Positions 36,370 through 44,941 are shown, counted from the first letter of the stretch. The stretch is 64,000 nucleotides of DNA from Stenotrophomonas sp. 169 (GCF_014621775.1 NZ_CP061204.1:2128501-2192500); one strand, 5' to 3'. Notes: generated by a model from the sequence alone, not told the origin. Program-made: numbers and translations.

Positions 36370-36927
36370 TCAGCAGGCGAGGGCGCGTGGTGGGCCGCGG
36401 GCGCCGAGCGTTCCCGGCGCGGGGCGGGTCTGCGTATCGACCAGTCCGGCTACGGCACGGAACACCGCCGGCCACAGGCTGATCAGCAACAGCAGCGCCA
36501 CCAGCAGGGTGATCATGCGGGCGGCGATGAGGCAGTAATCGCACTCCACGCCCATCTCATGGTCTGCGTGGGGATCAATGACCTTCGCGGGCGTGGATTC
36601 CGGGGGTGCCGTTTTCGTGGGCGGCGACATCATCGGCATGGCGTGGTCCATGCCCTCCATCCCTTCATGGTGCTGATGGTGCGTATCGGCCGACGGGGAT
36701 GGCGGCGCGTCCATTTCCATCGCAGGGCCCGCATGGGTATCTGGCGCCTGCACGGATGCCACCAGCGGGTGTGCCAACGCCCGGCTGACCAACGGAGCGA
36801 CCACGACCAGCACAATGGCCAGACAGGCCAGAACGTGGAGCCAGCGGTGGAAGACGGGGACGCGCACGGGGCTGATTCTACGGGATGGGGCGGACGCGTC
36901 AGGGGGAAAACGGCTTGGTTGCGCCAT
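36370..36927 (-). CDS. DUF2946 family protein, Met/His-rich
   Basis: A 185-residue protein with an N-terminal membrane helix (30-52), a central loop dense in His and Met (DTHHQHHEGMEGMDHAMPMM) and a second helix beginning with the family cysteine pair (CDYCLIAARMITLLVALLLL). DUF2946 proteins are found next to TonB receptors and PepSY proteins and are suspected of handling copper or other metals; the His/Met loop fits that. It precedes the receptor on the same strand with a 269-base gap, so co-transcription is uncertain. Confidence 0.85.
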   Translation of the reverse strand: MAQPSRFPPDASAPSRRISPVRVPVFHRWLHVLACLAIVLVVVAPLVSRALAHPLVASVQAPDTHAGPAMEMDAPPSPSADTHHQHHEGMEGMDHAMPMMSPPTKTAPPESTPAKVIDPHADHEMGVECDYCLIAARMITLLVALLLLISLWPAVFRAVAGLVDTQTRPAPGTLGARGPPRALAC

Positions 36928-36990
36928 TCTGCGACGGTTTGTCGCAGGTGCTGCCGCGAAGCAGCCATCAGTTCAGCTGCCAACCAACGT

Positions 36991-37017
36991 TAATCTCCGC
37001 AATTTATGCGGAGATTA
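36991..37017. repeat. perfect 11-bp inverted repeat
   Basis: TAATCTCCGCA (36991-37001), loop ATTTA, TGCGGAGATTA (37007-37017). It lies between the start of the DUF2946 gene and the end of alaE, both on the minus strand, 64 bases upstream of DUF2946. No T-run follows on the minus strand, so it looks more like an operator than a terminator. Confidence 0.75.
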
Positions 37018-37092
37018 GGCCGGTATTCGCCGCACAGCCCCTCCACAAGGGCTTGGATCTTCGCGCAGAGCTCTCTGCCAAGGATGGCGTCC

Positions 37093-37557
37093 TTACTCCT
37101 GCAGACTCATCGGTTTGGCTCCGCCCGGCGGCAAGCCGAACCGCGCGCGCACCCAGTTGAGGAAGGCGCCGTAGGGGCGTCCGGAGAGCAGCATGATGAC
37201 CGTGGCACCCAGGATGCCGAACACCAGATCGCGGCCCGACGCGCCGCTGAAGGCGATGACGGCGGCGTAGATCGGCACTTGGAACGTCACCAGCGCCGTG
37301 CTGTCCCAGAGAACGCGGGACCAGCGCGCCGCCGTGGCGCGGCGCATCAGCAGATCGCGCCACATGCCGTAGGGGCGTGCCACGGGCACCATCAGTGCCG
37401 CACCGAGCAGCCGTGCCTGTCCGACGTCTTCCCAGCTCATGCCGGTGATGTAGCGCTCGTTGAGCGCGCCGGTAACGGTGAAGAAAATGATCAGTGCCGT
37501 GGTGTCGGCAAGGAACCCACGCGGATTCCAGGCTTCCTTGTTCGAGGTCTTCTGCAT
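37093..37557 (-). CDS. alaE: AlaE-family L-alanine exporter
   Basis: A 154-residue inner-membrane protein with four helices. DTTALIIFFTVTGALNERYITGMSWE, then VARPYGMWRDLLMRR, DSTALVTFQVPIYAAVIAFSGA and a closing MLLSGRPYGAFLNWVRARF line up well with E. coli AlaE, including the YGM-RDL-MR and TFQ-P-Y motifs. The chosen ATG 37557 gives the usual length; a GTG at 37602 would add 15 residues and neither has a clear ribosome site. Export of alanine is inferred from the family. Confidence 0.85.
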   Translation of the reverse strand: MQKTSNKEAWNPRGFLADTTALIIFFTVTGALNERYITGMSWEDVGQARLLGAALMVPVARPYGMWRDLLMRRATAARWSRVLWDSTALVTFQVPIYAAVIAFSGASGRDLVFGILGATVIMLLSGRPYGAFLNWVRARFGLPPGGAKPMSLQE

Positions 37558-37721
37558 GGGGGCAGGATGACACGGCCCGTGCGCGCGTTCGGTGAGCAGC
37601 ACGCCCCGCCGTGCACCTCAATCAGGTGACAGCTGTCACTGTGAAGCGGACGCGTTGCCCCCCATCATTTACCCCACGCGCTGGCCCGCCTGGCCAGCAT
37701 CTCTTACATCAAGGACGTCCC

Positions 37722-38249
37722 GTGCAGATGCTGCAGCTCATCGTTTCGCATACCCCGATCTGGGTCTGGCTGGTCCTGGCATTCCTGGTAGTGCGCGGCA
37801 TCAAGGCCATGAAACCAGGGGAAACCTCACTGGGGAAACTCGCCATCGTGCCGGTGCTGTTCACGGCGTGGGGCATGTGGTCGATCAACGCCCGGTATGC
37901 AGGCTCCTGGCAGGCATGGGCGCTCTGGCTAGTCGGTATCGCGGCGGGCGCTGCCATCGGCTGGGCACTGCTGCGAAGACTGCAGCTGCGCGTTGAACCT
38001 GCCACCGGCGCATTGTGGCGGGGCGCGGATTACAGCCTGCTGCCGCTGCTGCTGGTCACCTTCTTGGTGAAGTATGGTTTTGAAGTGGCGCTTGCGATGT
38101 CGCCTGAGCTGGTGGCTGATACCGGATTCCGTGCCGCGTACCTGATGATCTCCGGTGGGTTCACCGGCATCTTCGTCGGCAAGTTTATCCGGTATGTCAG
38201 CGCATCGCGGGGGTTGGTGGGGCAGGGGAAGGTGATGCCCGCGGCTTGA
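37722..38249 (+). CDS. uncharacterised membrane protein
   Basis: 175 residues with about five hydrophobic segments. The N-terminal block IWVWLVLAFLVVRGIKAMKPGE and the PVLFTAWGMWSI helix recall a family of conserved proteobacterial membrane proteins without assigned function. AAGGA stands six bases before GTG 37722; ATG 37728 is the alternative start. It lies between alaE (divergent) and the ThDP enzyme gene, 99 bases before the latter. Confidence 0.75.
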   Translation: MQMLQLIVSHTPIWVWLVLAFLVVRGIKAMKPGETSLGKLAIVPVLFTAWGMWSINARYAGSWQAWALWLVGIAAGAAIGWALLRRLQLRVEPATGALWRGADYSLLPLLLVTFLVKYGFEVALAMSPELVADTGFRAAYLMISGGFTGIFVGKFIRYVSASRGLVGQGKVMPAA

Positions 38250-38348
38250 GCAACCTGCAGACAGGGTGCTGGCAGGGTGACGATGAGGCCAAAGCCGTTG
38301 AAATACGCGGGGGTATAGTGGTTCATCGTCACCGCAAGGATCGAAGCT

Positions 38349-40004
38349 ATGCAGAAGGGCTCGGATCTACTGGTCAAAGCGCTGGAGAATGAAGGCGTCG
38401 ACCGCATCTTTGGTGTGCCGGGCGAGGAGAATCTCGACTTCCTCGAGTCACTCCGCAACTCGCGCATCGAACTCGTCCTTACCCGCCACGAACAGGCGGC
38501 CGCCTTCATGGCCGCCACCCACGGTCGGCTCACGGGCAGACCGGGCGTGTGCCTGGCCACCCTCGGCCCGGGCGCGCTGAACTTCTCCACCGGTGCGGCA
38601 TATGCCCATCTGGGTGCGTGGCCGATGATCCTCATCACTGGCCAAAAGGCGGTAATGAGTGCGAAGCAGGCCCGCTTCCAGATCGTGGATATCGTGGCGT
38701 CGATGAAGCCGCTCACGAAAATGACGCGCCAGATCGTCAGCCCGGCCGCAATCCCCGCCATGGTGCGTGATGCGTTCCGTGTGGCCATGGAAGAGCGCCC
38801 CGGCCCCGTCCATCTGGAGCTACCGGAGGACGTCGCAGGCGAGGAGGTGGAGGATATTCCTGTCATCCCCGTGCATGCGCTGGACCGTCCCGTTGCATCG
38901 CCTGCCGCCTTGGACCGGGCAGAGGCCGCCATCCTCGCGGCGAAGCGGCCACTGGTGATGATCGGCGCGGCCGGCAGCAGGCCGTGGCTCACCGAGGCCC
39001 TGTCGGCCTTCGTGGCACGTACGCGCCTGCCGTTCTTCAACACACAGATGGGCAAGGGCGCTGTCACCGGGGGGTCCAACCTGTACATGGGGACGGCCGC
39101 GCTTTCCGAAGGCGATTATGTCCATGAGGCCGTCGCCCGCGCCGACCTGATCATCGCCATCGGCCACGACACCATCGAAAAGCCGCCGTTCCTGATGAAA
39201 AGCAGCGGCGGGCCGAAGGTCATCCATATCAGCTTCCAGTCCGCCACGGTCGAGCAGGTCTACCACCCCAATATCGAGGTGCTGGGCGACATCGGTGCAT
39301 CGGTCGACGCCTTGGCTGACCGCCTGGAAGGTCGCCTGTCTGGCGACGAGGGCATGGCCGAATTGCGCCAGAAAATCCTTGCCCATCTCAACGAGCGCGC
39401 CGACGAAGACTGTTTCCCGGTCACGCCGCAGCGGGTGGTGCATGACGTGCGCCAGGCGGTGCCGGACGACGGCATCGTGTGCCTGGACAATGGCATGTAC
39501 AAGATCTGGTTCGCCCGCAATTACCGCACGCATGTCGCCAACACGCTGCTGCTCGACAATGCGCTTGCCACCATGGGCGCCGGCCTGCCATCAGCCATGA
39601 TGGCGGCGATGCTGTACCCGAAGCGCCGCGTCATGGCGGTGTGTGGGGACGGCGGCTTCATGATGAACTCGCAGGAGATGGAAACGGCCGTGCGACTGGG
39701 CCTCAACCTGGTCGTGCTGATCCTCAACGACAACGCCTACGGCATGATCCGCTGGAAGCAGGCAGTCGATGGCTTCGAGGATTTCGGCATGCAGTTTGGC
39801 AACCCCGATTTCGTGAAGTATGCCGAGGCGTATGGCGCGAAGGGGAGCCGGGTAACGGCTGTGGAGGAACTGGCGCCGATGATCGAGGCCGCCTTTGCCG
39901 GCGGGGGTGTCCACCTGCTGGACGTGCCCATCGACTACTCGGAGAACACCCGCGTGCTGGTGGATGAACTGCGTAATCGCGTGCCGGATGTGGGCTGCGC
40001 CTGA
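38349..40004 (+). CDS. acetolactate synthase-like ThDP enzyme
   Basis: A 551-residue thiamine-diphosphate enzyme with the three-domain acetolactate synthase layout: FGVPGEENLDFLESL at the start, catalytic glutamate in RHEQAA (Glu48), a central domain (190-330) and the ThDP/Mg motif GDGGFMMNSQEMETA to NDN. No regulatory small-subunit gene follows, as in catabolic AlsS enzymes or related decarboxylases. An aldehyde dehydrogenase gene begins 30 bases later, so the pair may decarboxylate a 2-oxoacid to an aldehyde and oxidise it. AAGGA precedes the ATG by eight bases. Exact substrate unresolved. Confidence 0.88.
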   Translation: MQKGSDLLVKALENEGVDRIFGVPGEENLDFLESLRNSRIELVLTRHEQAAAFMAATHGRLTGRPGVCLATLGPGALNFSTGAAYAHLGAWPMILITGQKAVMSAKQARFQIVDIVASMKPLTKMTRQIVSPAAIPAMVRDAFRVAMEERPGPVHLELPEDVAGEEVEDIPVIPVHALDRPVASPAALDRAEAAILAAKRPLVMIGAAGSRPWLTEALSAFVARTRLPFFNTQMGKGAVTGGSNLYMGTAALSEGDYVHEAVARADLIIAIGHDTIEKPPFLMKSSGGPKVIHISFQSATVEQVYHPNIEVLGDIGASVDALADRLEGRLSGDEGMAELRQKILAHLNERADEDCFPVTPQRVVHDVRQAVPDDGIVCLDNGMYKIWFARNYRTHVANTLLLDNALATMGAGLPSAMMAAMLYPKRRVMAVCGDGGFMMNSQEMETAVRLGLNLVVLILNDNAYGMIRWKQAVDGFEDFGMQFGNPDFVKYAEAYGAKGSRVTAVEELAPMIEAAFAGGGVHLLDVPIDYSENTRVLVDELRNRVPDVGCA

Positions 40005-40034
40005 TCATCCCCTGAGCTTATCAAGGAGCACAAG

Positions 40035-41417
40035 ATGCTGACCGTCGTACAGGCCTTCGACCGCGCGCCCATCACAGAGGTCGGGTTGGACACTGCTGGC
40101 GCGCTGGAGAAGAAACTCAGCGTCGCTGAGCGAGTGTTCAAGGACCGCGACGGCTGGCTGCCGCCGCACCAGCGCATCGCGATCCTGCGCAAGCTCGCCG
40201 CCTTGATGGATGCCAAGCGCGATCACCTCGCCCTGCAGATCGCACGCGAGGGCGGCAAACCGCTGCGGGATGCGATTGTCGAGACCGCGCGCGCGATCGA
40301 CGGTGTCCACAACGCAGCAGATGAGTTGCGGAACTTCGGTGGCCGCGAGATCCCGATGGGGCTGTCGGCAGCCGCAGAAGGGCGCTGGGCCTTCACCACA
40401 CGCGAACCCATCGGCATCGTGGCGGCGATCTCGGCGTTCAACCATCCACTGAACCTGATCGTCCACCAAGTCGCGCCGGCCATTGCGGTGGGTTGCCCGG
40501 TCATCATCAAGCCGGCCTCTGCCACGCCGTTGTCCTGCCTGGAGTTCGTGGCGATGGTCCACGAGGCGGGCCTGCCCGAACCGTGGTGCCAGAGTTTCCT
40601 GCCGGAAGGTAGCGACCTCGCCGAGGCATTGGCCACCGACAGGCGAATTGCGTTCCTGAGCTTCATCGGCTCAGCAAGGGTAGGGTGGTCACTGCACGCA
40701 AAACTGGCCCACGGTGCACGCTCGGCACTGGAGCACGGCGGCGTTGCGCCTGCGATTGTCGACCGCAGTGCGGACCTGTCTAGAATCATCGAACCGATCG
40801 TCAAGGGCGGTTATTACCATGCAGGCCAGGTGTGCGTGTCCACGCAGCGTATCTTCGTCCACGACGACATCGCCGATGCGTTCACCGAAGCCCTTGTCGA
40901 CCGCGTCGAACGCCTGCATACCGGCGATCCGACCCTGGAGGAGACCGATGTCGGTCCGCTGATCCAGCCCCGCGAAGCCGACCGCGTTGCCGAATGGATC
41001 GAGGACGCCGTGAGCGGCGGCGCCACGCTCGCCACAGGGGGCAAGCGCCTGTCCGAGACCACGTTGCAGCCTACCGTGCTGCTGAATCCTGCCGATGATG
41101 CCCGCATTACCACGCAGGAAGTGTTCGGGCCGGTGATGGCGGTGTTTCGCTACGCCGATCTGGACAAGGCGATCGCGCGGGCAAACGCGCTGCCAACCGC
41201 GTTCCAGGCCAGCATTTTCGCGCAGGACATCGACATCGCCCTGAGAGCGGCCAACCGGCTGGATGCTTCGGCAGTGATGATCAACGACGCTACGGCGTTC
41301 CGCACGGATTGGATGCCGTTTGCCGGACGTCGTGAGTCGGGATATGGCACCGGCGGCATCCCGTACACCATGCGCGACATGTCGCAGGAAAAAATGATCC
41401 TGATGCATAGAAGCTGA
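40035..41417 (+). CDS. aldehyde dehydrogenase
   Basis: A 460-residue NAD(P)-dependent aldehyde dehydrogenase. Asn136 (SAFNHP), Glu233 (LEHGG) and catalytic Cys267 (GQVCVSTQR) are in place; EVFGPVMAVFRY and PFAGRRESGYG are the usual C-terminal motifs. The EHGG variant of the ELGG motif and the short N terminus recall lactaldehyde/phosphonoacetaldehyde-type enzymes. AAGGAG precedes the ATG. It is coupled to the upstream ThDP enzyme gene. Confidence 0.9.
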   Translation: MLTVVQAFDRAPITEVGLDTAGALEKKLSVAERVFKDRDGWLPPHQRIAILRKLAALMDAKRDHLALQIAREGGKPLRDAIVETARAIDGVHNAADELRNFGGREIPMGLSAAAEGRWAFTTREPIGIVAAISAFNHPLNLIVHQVAPAIAVGCPVIIKPASATPLSCLEFVAMVHEAGLPEPWCQSFLPEGSDLAEALATDRRIAFLSFIGSARVGWSLHAKLAHGARSALEHGGVAPAIVDRSADLSRIIEPIVKGGYYHAGQVCVSTQRIFVHDDIADAFTEALVDRVERLHTGDPTLEETDVGPLIQPREADRVAEWIEDAVSGGATLATGGKRLSETTLQPTVLLNPADDARITTQEVFGPVMAVFRYADLDKAIARANALPTAFQASIFAQDIDIALRAANRLDASAVMINDATAFRTDWMPFAGRRESGYGTGGIPYTMRDMSQEKMILMHRS

Positions 41418-41424
41418 GCGGGGG

Positions 41425-41446
41425 GAGGGGGTCTTCACGCCCCCTC
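41425..41446 (+). terminator. hairpin after the ThDP-ALDH operon
   Basis: GAGGGGG (41425-41431), loop TCTTCACG, CCCCCTC (41440-41446), with further G/C runs extending the stem imperfectly. It follows the aldehyde dehydrogenase stop by eight bases. Confidence 0.6.
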
Positions 41447-41535
41447 TACCTCCCCGGGCATTCACTGAACGTCGGTCTTGGCCTAGTCAAAAACGCCGCT
41501 ATAGTCCGAACACCCCATACGACGGAGACAGCGAA

Positions 41536-41805
41536 ATGTTCATTACCAAACAGCACCTGACGACCGCACGTACGCTTGGCGTCGCACTGATCGCAGGCGT
41601 CAGCCTGAGTGCCTGCGCCACCTATAAAGACGACTTCGCACGCATCGACTCCCGCCTCGACCAGTTGGACGTGAAGGTGCAGGGTGCCGCCCAGAGCGCC
41701 GAATCCGCCAATCAGTCTGCGACCCAGGCCAACCAGCGTCTGGACCAGATTGAAGGCCGTGTGCAGCAGCTTGAGCAGGCCCCGCGCCGCAAGCCGCGCG
41801 GCTGA
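41536..41805 (+). CDS. Lpp-like alanine-zipper lipoprotein
   Basis: An 89-residue lipoprotein. The lipobox SLSAC gives Cys27 after a membrane segment, followed by a coiled coil (DDFARIDSRLDQLDVKVQ, then AAQSAESANQSATQANQRLDQIEGRVQQLE) built like Lpp/OprI. Unlike Braun's lipoprotein it lacks a C-terminal lysine and ends RRKPRG. It would sit in the outer membrane as a trimer. An L,D-transpeptidase gene lies 82 bases downstream after a hairpin, the enzyme class that attaches such proteins to peptidoglycan. Confidence 0.9.
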   Translation: MFITKQHLTTARTLGVALIAGVSLSACATYKDDFARIDSRLDQLDVKVQGAAQSAESANQSATQANQRLDQIEGRVQQLEQAPRRKPRG

Positions 41806-41844
41806 TCGCTTCGCTCACCTTGCAGTGAATGTTTGAACCAGGGA

Positions 41845-41868
41845 CCGGTGGCCATTACAGGCCACCGG
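41845..41868 (+). terminator. hairpin between the lipoprotein and transpeptidase genes
   Basis: CCGGTGGCC (41845-41853), loop ATTACA, GGCCACCGG (41860-41868), followed by CGTCCTT. A perfect nine-base-pair stem that should end or attenuate the abundant lipoprotein message. Confidence 0.72.
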
Positions 41869-41887
41869 CGTCCTTAGGGCGTTAGAG

Positions 41888-42652
41888 ATGATTCGAAGGA
41901 ATACTCCCATCCGTACCCACTCCTATTCCAGCTTCGGGCCGCTTTGTGGCGCAGTGGTCGTGGCGCTGGCGCTCGCGAGCGCTGGCACGGTCAGTGCCAG
42001 GAACGCCGACAAGAACGCCGCTGCACCGTCGGTAGCCGCAGTGGACGAGCTTCCGGAAGGCCAGTCAGTGTCAGACACCGTGATTGAACTGGCGGGCTGG
42101 ATCGTTGCATCGAAGGACAGCCAAGGCTACCCGTTCGCGATCATGGACAAGGCGGCAGCGCAGGTCCTGGTGTTCGACGGCGATGGCAAGCTGCGCGGCG
42201 CAGCGCCGGCATTATTCGGTTCAGCGAAAGGTGACCACACCGCACCCGGCGTCGCCGGTCTGGCGCTTCGCGAGATTCCAGGGCGAGATCGCACTACGCC
42301 TGCCGGTCGCTTCATAGGCGGGTACGGCCCGTCCATCGATGCCGGGCGCGTGCTGTGGGTGGACTACGATTCCGGGGTTGCGTTGCATCCGATTACCACC
42401 GGCGTGCCGGCAGAGAAACGTGCCGAGCGACTGGCATCGGCGTCAGCCGAAGACAACCGCGTGACGCATGGCTGCATCAACATTTCGCCGACGTTTTACG
42501 AGCAGATTGTTCGAACGACCTTCGAGCGGGGCGGGGTGTTCTACGTGCTTCCGGATAAGGCGTCGATAGCAGAGACGTTCCCGGAGTTCGCGCAGAGCCG
42601 CGCCACTGCAAAAGACAGTGGTGAAAAGGACGCGCGTTCCGCCCGCAAGTGA
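41888..42652 (+). CDS. L,D-transpeptidase (YkuD domain)
   Basis: A 254-residue exported protein. After the signal/anchor (18-38) and a linker, a YkuD catalytic domain spans about 90-220 with His167 (VALHPIT) and the signature THGCIN, giving His194 and catalytic Cys196. Such enzymes form 3-3 peptidoglycan cross-links or attach lipoproteins to meso-diaminopimelate. The C-terminal tail is charged (KDSGEKDARSARK). The position right after an Lpp-like gene suggests the two may act together. Confidence 0.88.
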   Translation: MIRRNTPIRTHSYSSFGPLCGAVVVALALASAGTVSARNADKNAAAPSVAAVDELPEGQSVSDTVIELAGWIVASKDSQGYPFAIMDKAAAQVLVFDGDGKLRGAAPALFGSAKGDHTAPGVAGLALREIPGRDRTTPAGRFIGGYGPSIDAGRVLWVDYDSGVALHPITTGVPAEKRAERLASASAEDNRVTHGCINISPTFYEQIVRTTFERGGVFYVLPDKASIAETFPEFAQSRATAKDSGEKDARSARK

Positions 42653-42694
42653 GGGGCCAGAGAGGCGCGTCCTCTGAGACGATCAGCTGTCAGC

Positions 42695-43615
42695 TCACTT
42701 AGCCTCCGCCAGCCCGGGATCGATACCGGTCATTTCCACCGACATCTCCCAAAGGCGTCTTGCCGCCTCTGGATCCATTGCGCCTGCCGAGCGCTTGGCG
42801 GCCCCGGATACACCTCTCATTTCGGCGAAGCCCGAGGGACCGTAGTACCCGCCAGGCACTACATCGCCTGTGGCTGCGTGCAGTGCTGGCCACGCCCCCT
42901 GTGCAGCCGTGTTGAGTAATAGCCCAACCACGGGACCAGCAAGCTGCGCGATTCCCATGTACCGCCCAAGCCGGGTATACGCCACCCCAGGATGGCACCC
43001 CACTGACAGCACGCTTGAACCAGCGGACCTGAGTCGTTTATCCAGCTCGAAGAAATGAAGCGCGTTGGCCAGCTTGCTCGAACGATAACGCGCCGCCCGG
43101 TGGTACGTTCTTTCCGCGTTGATATCGTCCCACTCAATGTAGCCCTTGATGTGAGCAATGCTTGATGTGACAACCACGCGCGCGCCTGGTGTTGCCGCCA
43201 GCTTCGGTAGCAACAGCGAGCTCAATGCGAACGTGCCCAGATGATTCACGCCAAACTGCAGTTCGAATCCCTGTTGGGTACGGGTCAGCGGTGGAATCAT
43301 GACGCCGGCATTGTTGATCAAGCCATGAAGATGACTCTCTTTTTCCACGATGGCCGCTGCGTCACGAACGCTTGCCAGATCAACCAGATCGAGAGGGAGC
43401 CAAGCCAACTCTGACTGTGGCGCCGTGCGCCGGATATCAGCAGCCGCGGCTTGAAACTTGGCGATGTCCCGACACGCCATCAGTACGCGCGCACCTCGCA
43501 ACGCCAGCACACGCGCTATCTCCAATCCAATTCCAGCATTAGCGCCGGTTACAACGAAGGTCTTTCCCGACTGATCGGCTACGCTTCTATCCGTGAAGCC
43601 TGCGGCAGTTGTCAT
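42695..43615 (-). CDS. short-chain dehydrogenase, retinol dehydrogenase-like
   Basis: A 306-residue SDR with VTGANAGIGLEIA (22-34), NNAGVM, catalytic VTSSIAH and YRSSK. The longer C-terminal part (GYYGPSGFAEMRG) is typical of the WWOX/RDH/protochlorophyllide-reductase-like branch. Base composition is slightly less GC-rich than its neighbours. Behind its start, in the divergent direction, lies the remnant of a GlxA-type regulator, a common partner of such SDR genes. Substrate unknown. Confidence 0.88.
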   Translation of the reverse strand: MTTAAGFTDRSVADQSGKTFVVTGANAGIGLEIARVLALRGARVLMACRDIAKFQAAAADIRRTAPQSELAWLPLDLVDLASVRDAAAIVEKESHLHGLINNAGVMIPPLTRTQQGFELQFGVNHLGTFALSSLLLPKLAATPGARVVVTSSIAHIKGYIEWDDINAERTYHRAARYRSSKLANALHFFELDKRLRSAGSSVLSVGCHPGVAYTRLGRYMGIAQLAGPVVGLLLNTAAQGAWPALHAATGDVVPGGYYGPSGFAEMRGVSGAAKRSAGAMDPEAARRLWEMSVEMTGIDPGLAEAK

Positions 43616-43860
43616 TGATATCCATCCAACGGATTAAAGCGTCAAGTCGGAACATCACCTTATGCGGCGAGGTGGGAACGCCATACGGGTCCTTCGCTGG
43701 TATATGCAGCACTTCCATGAACCTGGAAGTTTACCGGGCGCAGGGGCATGGGTGCCTTATGGAAAGGCGACACACCCAAGGAACGTCTGAGCAGAACCTG
43801 TACGCTTTTGTTGGCCAATCCACTCTAGCGCACCTCGGTGTTGCCAAACTGGCGCTTCAA

Positions 43861-43990
43861 CGCTGCACACCCGACGTACCCGTCGTTAGCGACCGAATTT
43901 TCGTGCGGGACGGCCATATGTGGTCCTCAGCGGACGTCACGGCAGCCGTCCGGGGCGCAGTCGCAGTTCAGTGCGCTGAGGAACCAGGAT
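43861..43990 (+). pseudogene. fragment of a GlxA-type AraC regulator
   Basis: The translated stretch TPDVPVVSDRIFVRDGHMWS followed by SADVTAAVRGAVAVQCAEEPG matches the end of the DJ-1/PfpI-like domain of GlxA regulators (D-x-IFVRDG-x-W-SAGVTA). The open frame runs from 43609 to 44151, but neither the start of the DJ-1 domain nor the C-terminal helix-turn-helix is present. The rest of 43616-44022 has no recognisable content. Confidence 0.6.
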
Positions 43991-44022
43991 CGAACTGCCT
44001 GCGCGCCGGGCACATCAATCAG

Positions 44023-44136
44023 TCACTCGGCGACCTTGGCGTACAAATCGCTGAACTGGACGGTCCCGGCCCGCGGTCCCTTCACCAGTCGTGCGCGGAT
44101 GAAATCCCGTTGCTCCTGCGAAAAGTCGAAGCTCAT
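44023..44136 (-). pseudogene. 37-codon orphan 5' gene fragment
   Basis: ATG 44136 follows AAGGAATGATCG, a good ribosome site formed by the end of the lipoprotein gene. It reads MSFDFSQEQRDFIRARLVKG, then PRAGTVQFSDLYAKVAE and TGA. The same frame continues after the TGA with protein-like sequence (DVPGAQAVRSWFLSAL), so this may be the start of a longer gene cut short by a stop and by the junction with the GlxA fragment. Family unknown. Confidence 0.45.
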
Positions 44137-44139
44137 CGA

Positions 44140-44751
44140 TCATTCCTTTGAAATTGTCATCGTGCGAACCAGCGCGTCGAGGTCGCGCCACCTTTTGAGA
44201 TTGCCCCGTGAGTAAAAGTGGTATCTGACTAAGTATGGTTCCGCTTTCCACTCGACGTAGTTGATGGTGGGGGTCCAGTCCTCGGCCGGCGAACCTTCTA
44301 TATAGAATGCCGAACCGTCCGGATTTACATATGGCGTACCCAGCGGCATGAACAGCTGGGACTTCAAGCTGCCCTGACCGGCGCGTATGCGCCTGAGTTC
44401 ACGGAGGTGCAGGTCGGGGTGTTCCACCTGCTCGGTCCACGGCTGTGCAAGAGCGACGGTACTGCCCAGTTCCGCATTCCCTGAAAGGCATTTCACCAGA
44501 ACGACCAAGGGGTCGTGAGTGAGGCTGCCGCCGAGTTTATCCAACGCGACTTCGATCACCAGGACGTCCTTGCTGCCTCGCACGGTCGTGATCGCGGGAT
44601 TGGTATTCACCGTGGCGCCGCACATCCTGACGCTGCCATCGCTCGCGCGCGCAGGCGATTCGGCAGCGGGTGGGGCAGCCGGCTTACAGCCGGTGCCTGC
44701 AACGGCCAGCAGTGCACCGATGATCGATGCCGTCCTAAGCGTGATGACCAT
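44140..44751 (-). CDS. uncharacterised lipoprotein
   Basis: A 203-residue lipoprotein with lipobox AGTGC (Cys22) and a Pro/Ala-rich linker. The folded part holds two further cysteines (RMCGAT and VKCLSGN) and ends RDLDALVRTMTISKE. No family recognised. Its stop lies three bases before the start of a truncated 37-codon frame. Small periplasmic lipoproteins placed directly before an effector-like gene often act as immunity proteins; here that is only a suggestion from position. Confidence 0.75.
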   Translation of the reverse strand: MVITLRTASIIGALLAVAGTGCKPAAPPAAESPARASDGSVRMCGATVNTNPAITTVRGSKDVLVIEVALDKLGGSLTHDPLVVLVKCLSGNAELGSTVALAQPWTEQVEHPDLHLRELRRIRAGQGSLKSQLFMPLGTPYVNPDGSAFYIEGSPAEDWTPTINYVEWKAEPYLVRYHFYSRGNLKRWRDLDALVRTMTISKE

Positions 44752-44941
44752 TACGACCTATCCATTGTCGAGTCCAACGCAGCGGAGTTTACTTCGTGCG
44801 TTTGCCGCGGAGTAGGGGCCAGCACTCGACAATCCGCAATTGGGCGAGGGTGCTTCTGGCGCCCAACCGGTATTCTTGAAGAACGGCTACGTCGCCCGTG
44901 CTGCTGGCACCCAGGTAGGCATCCGCTTTCATCGCCCGGCA

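Noticed and set aside
43609..44151. A complete 180-codon gene on the plus strand
   Set aside because: Only about 40 codons show similarity (GlxA-type), and the ends run through unrelated sequence and opposite two minus-strand frames.
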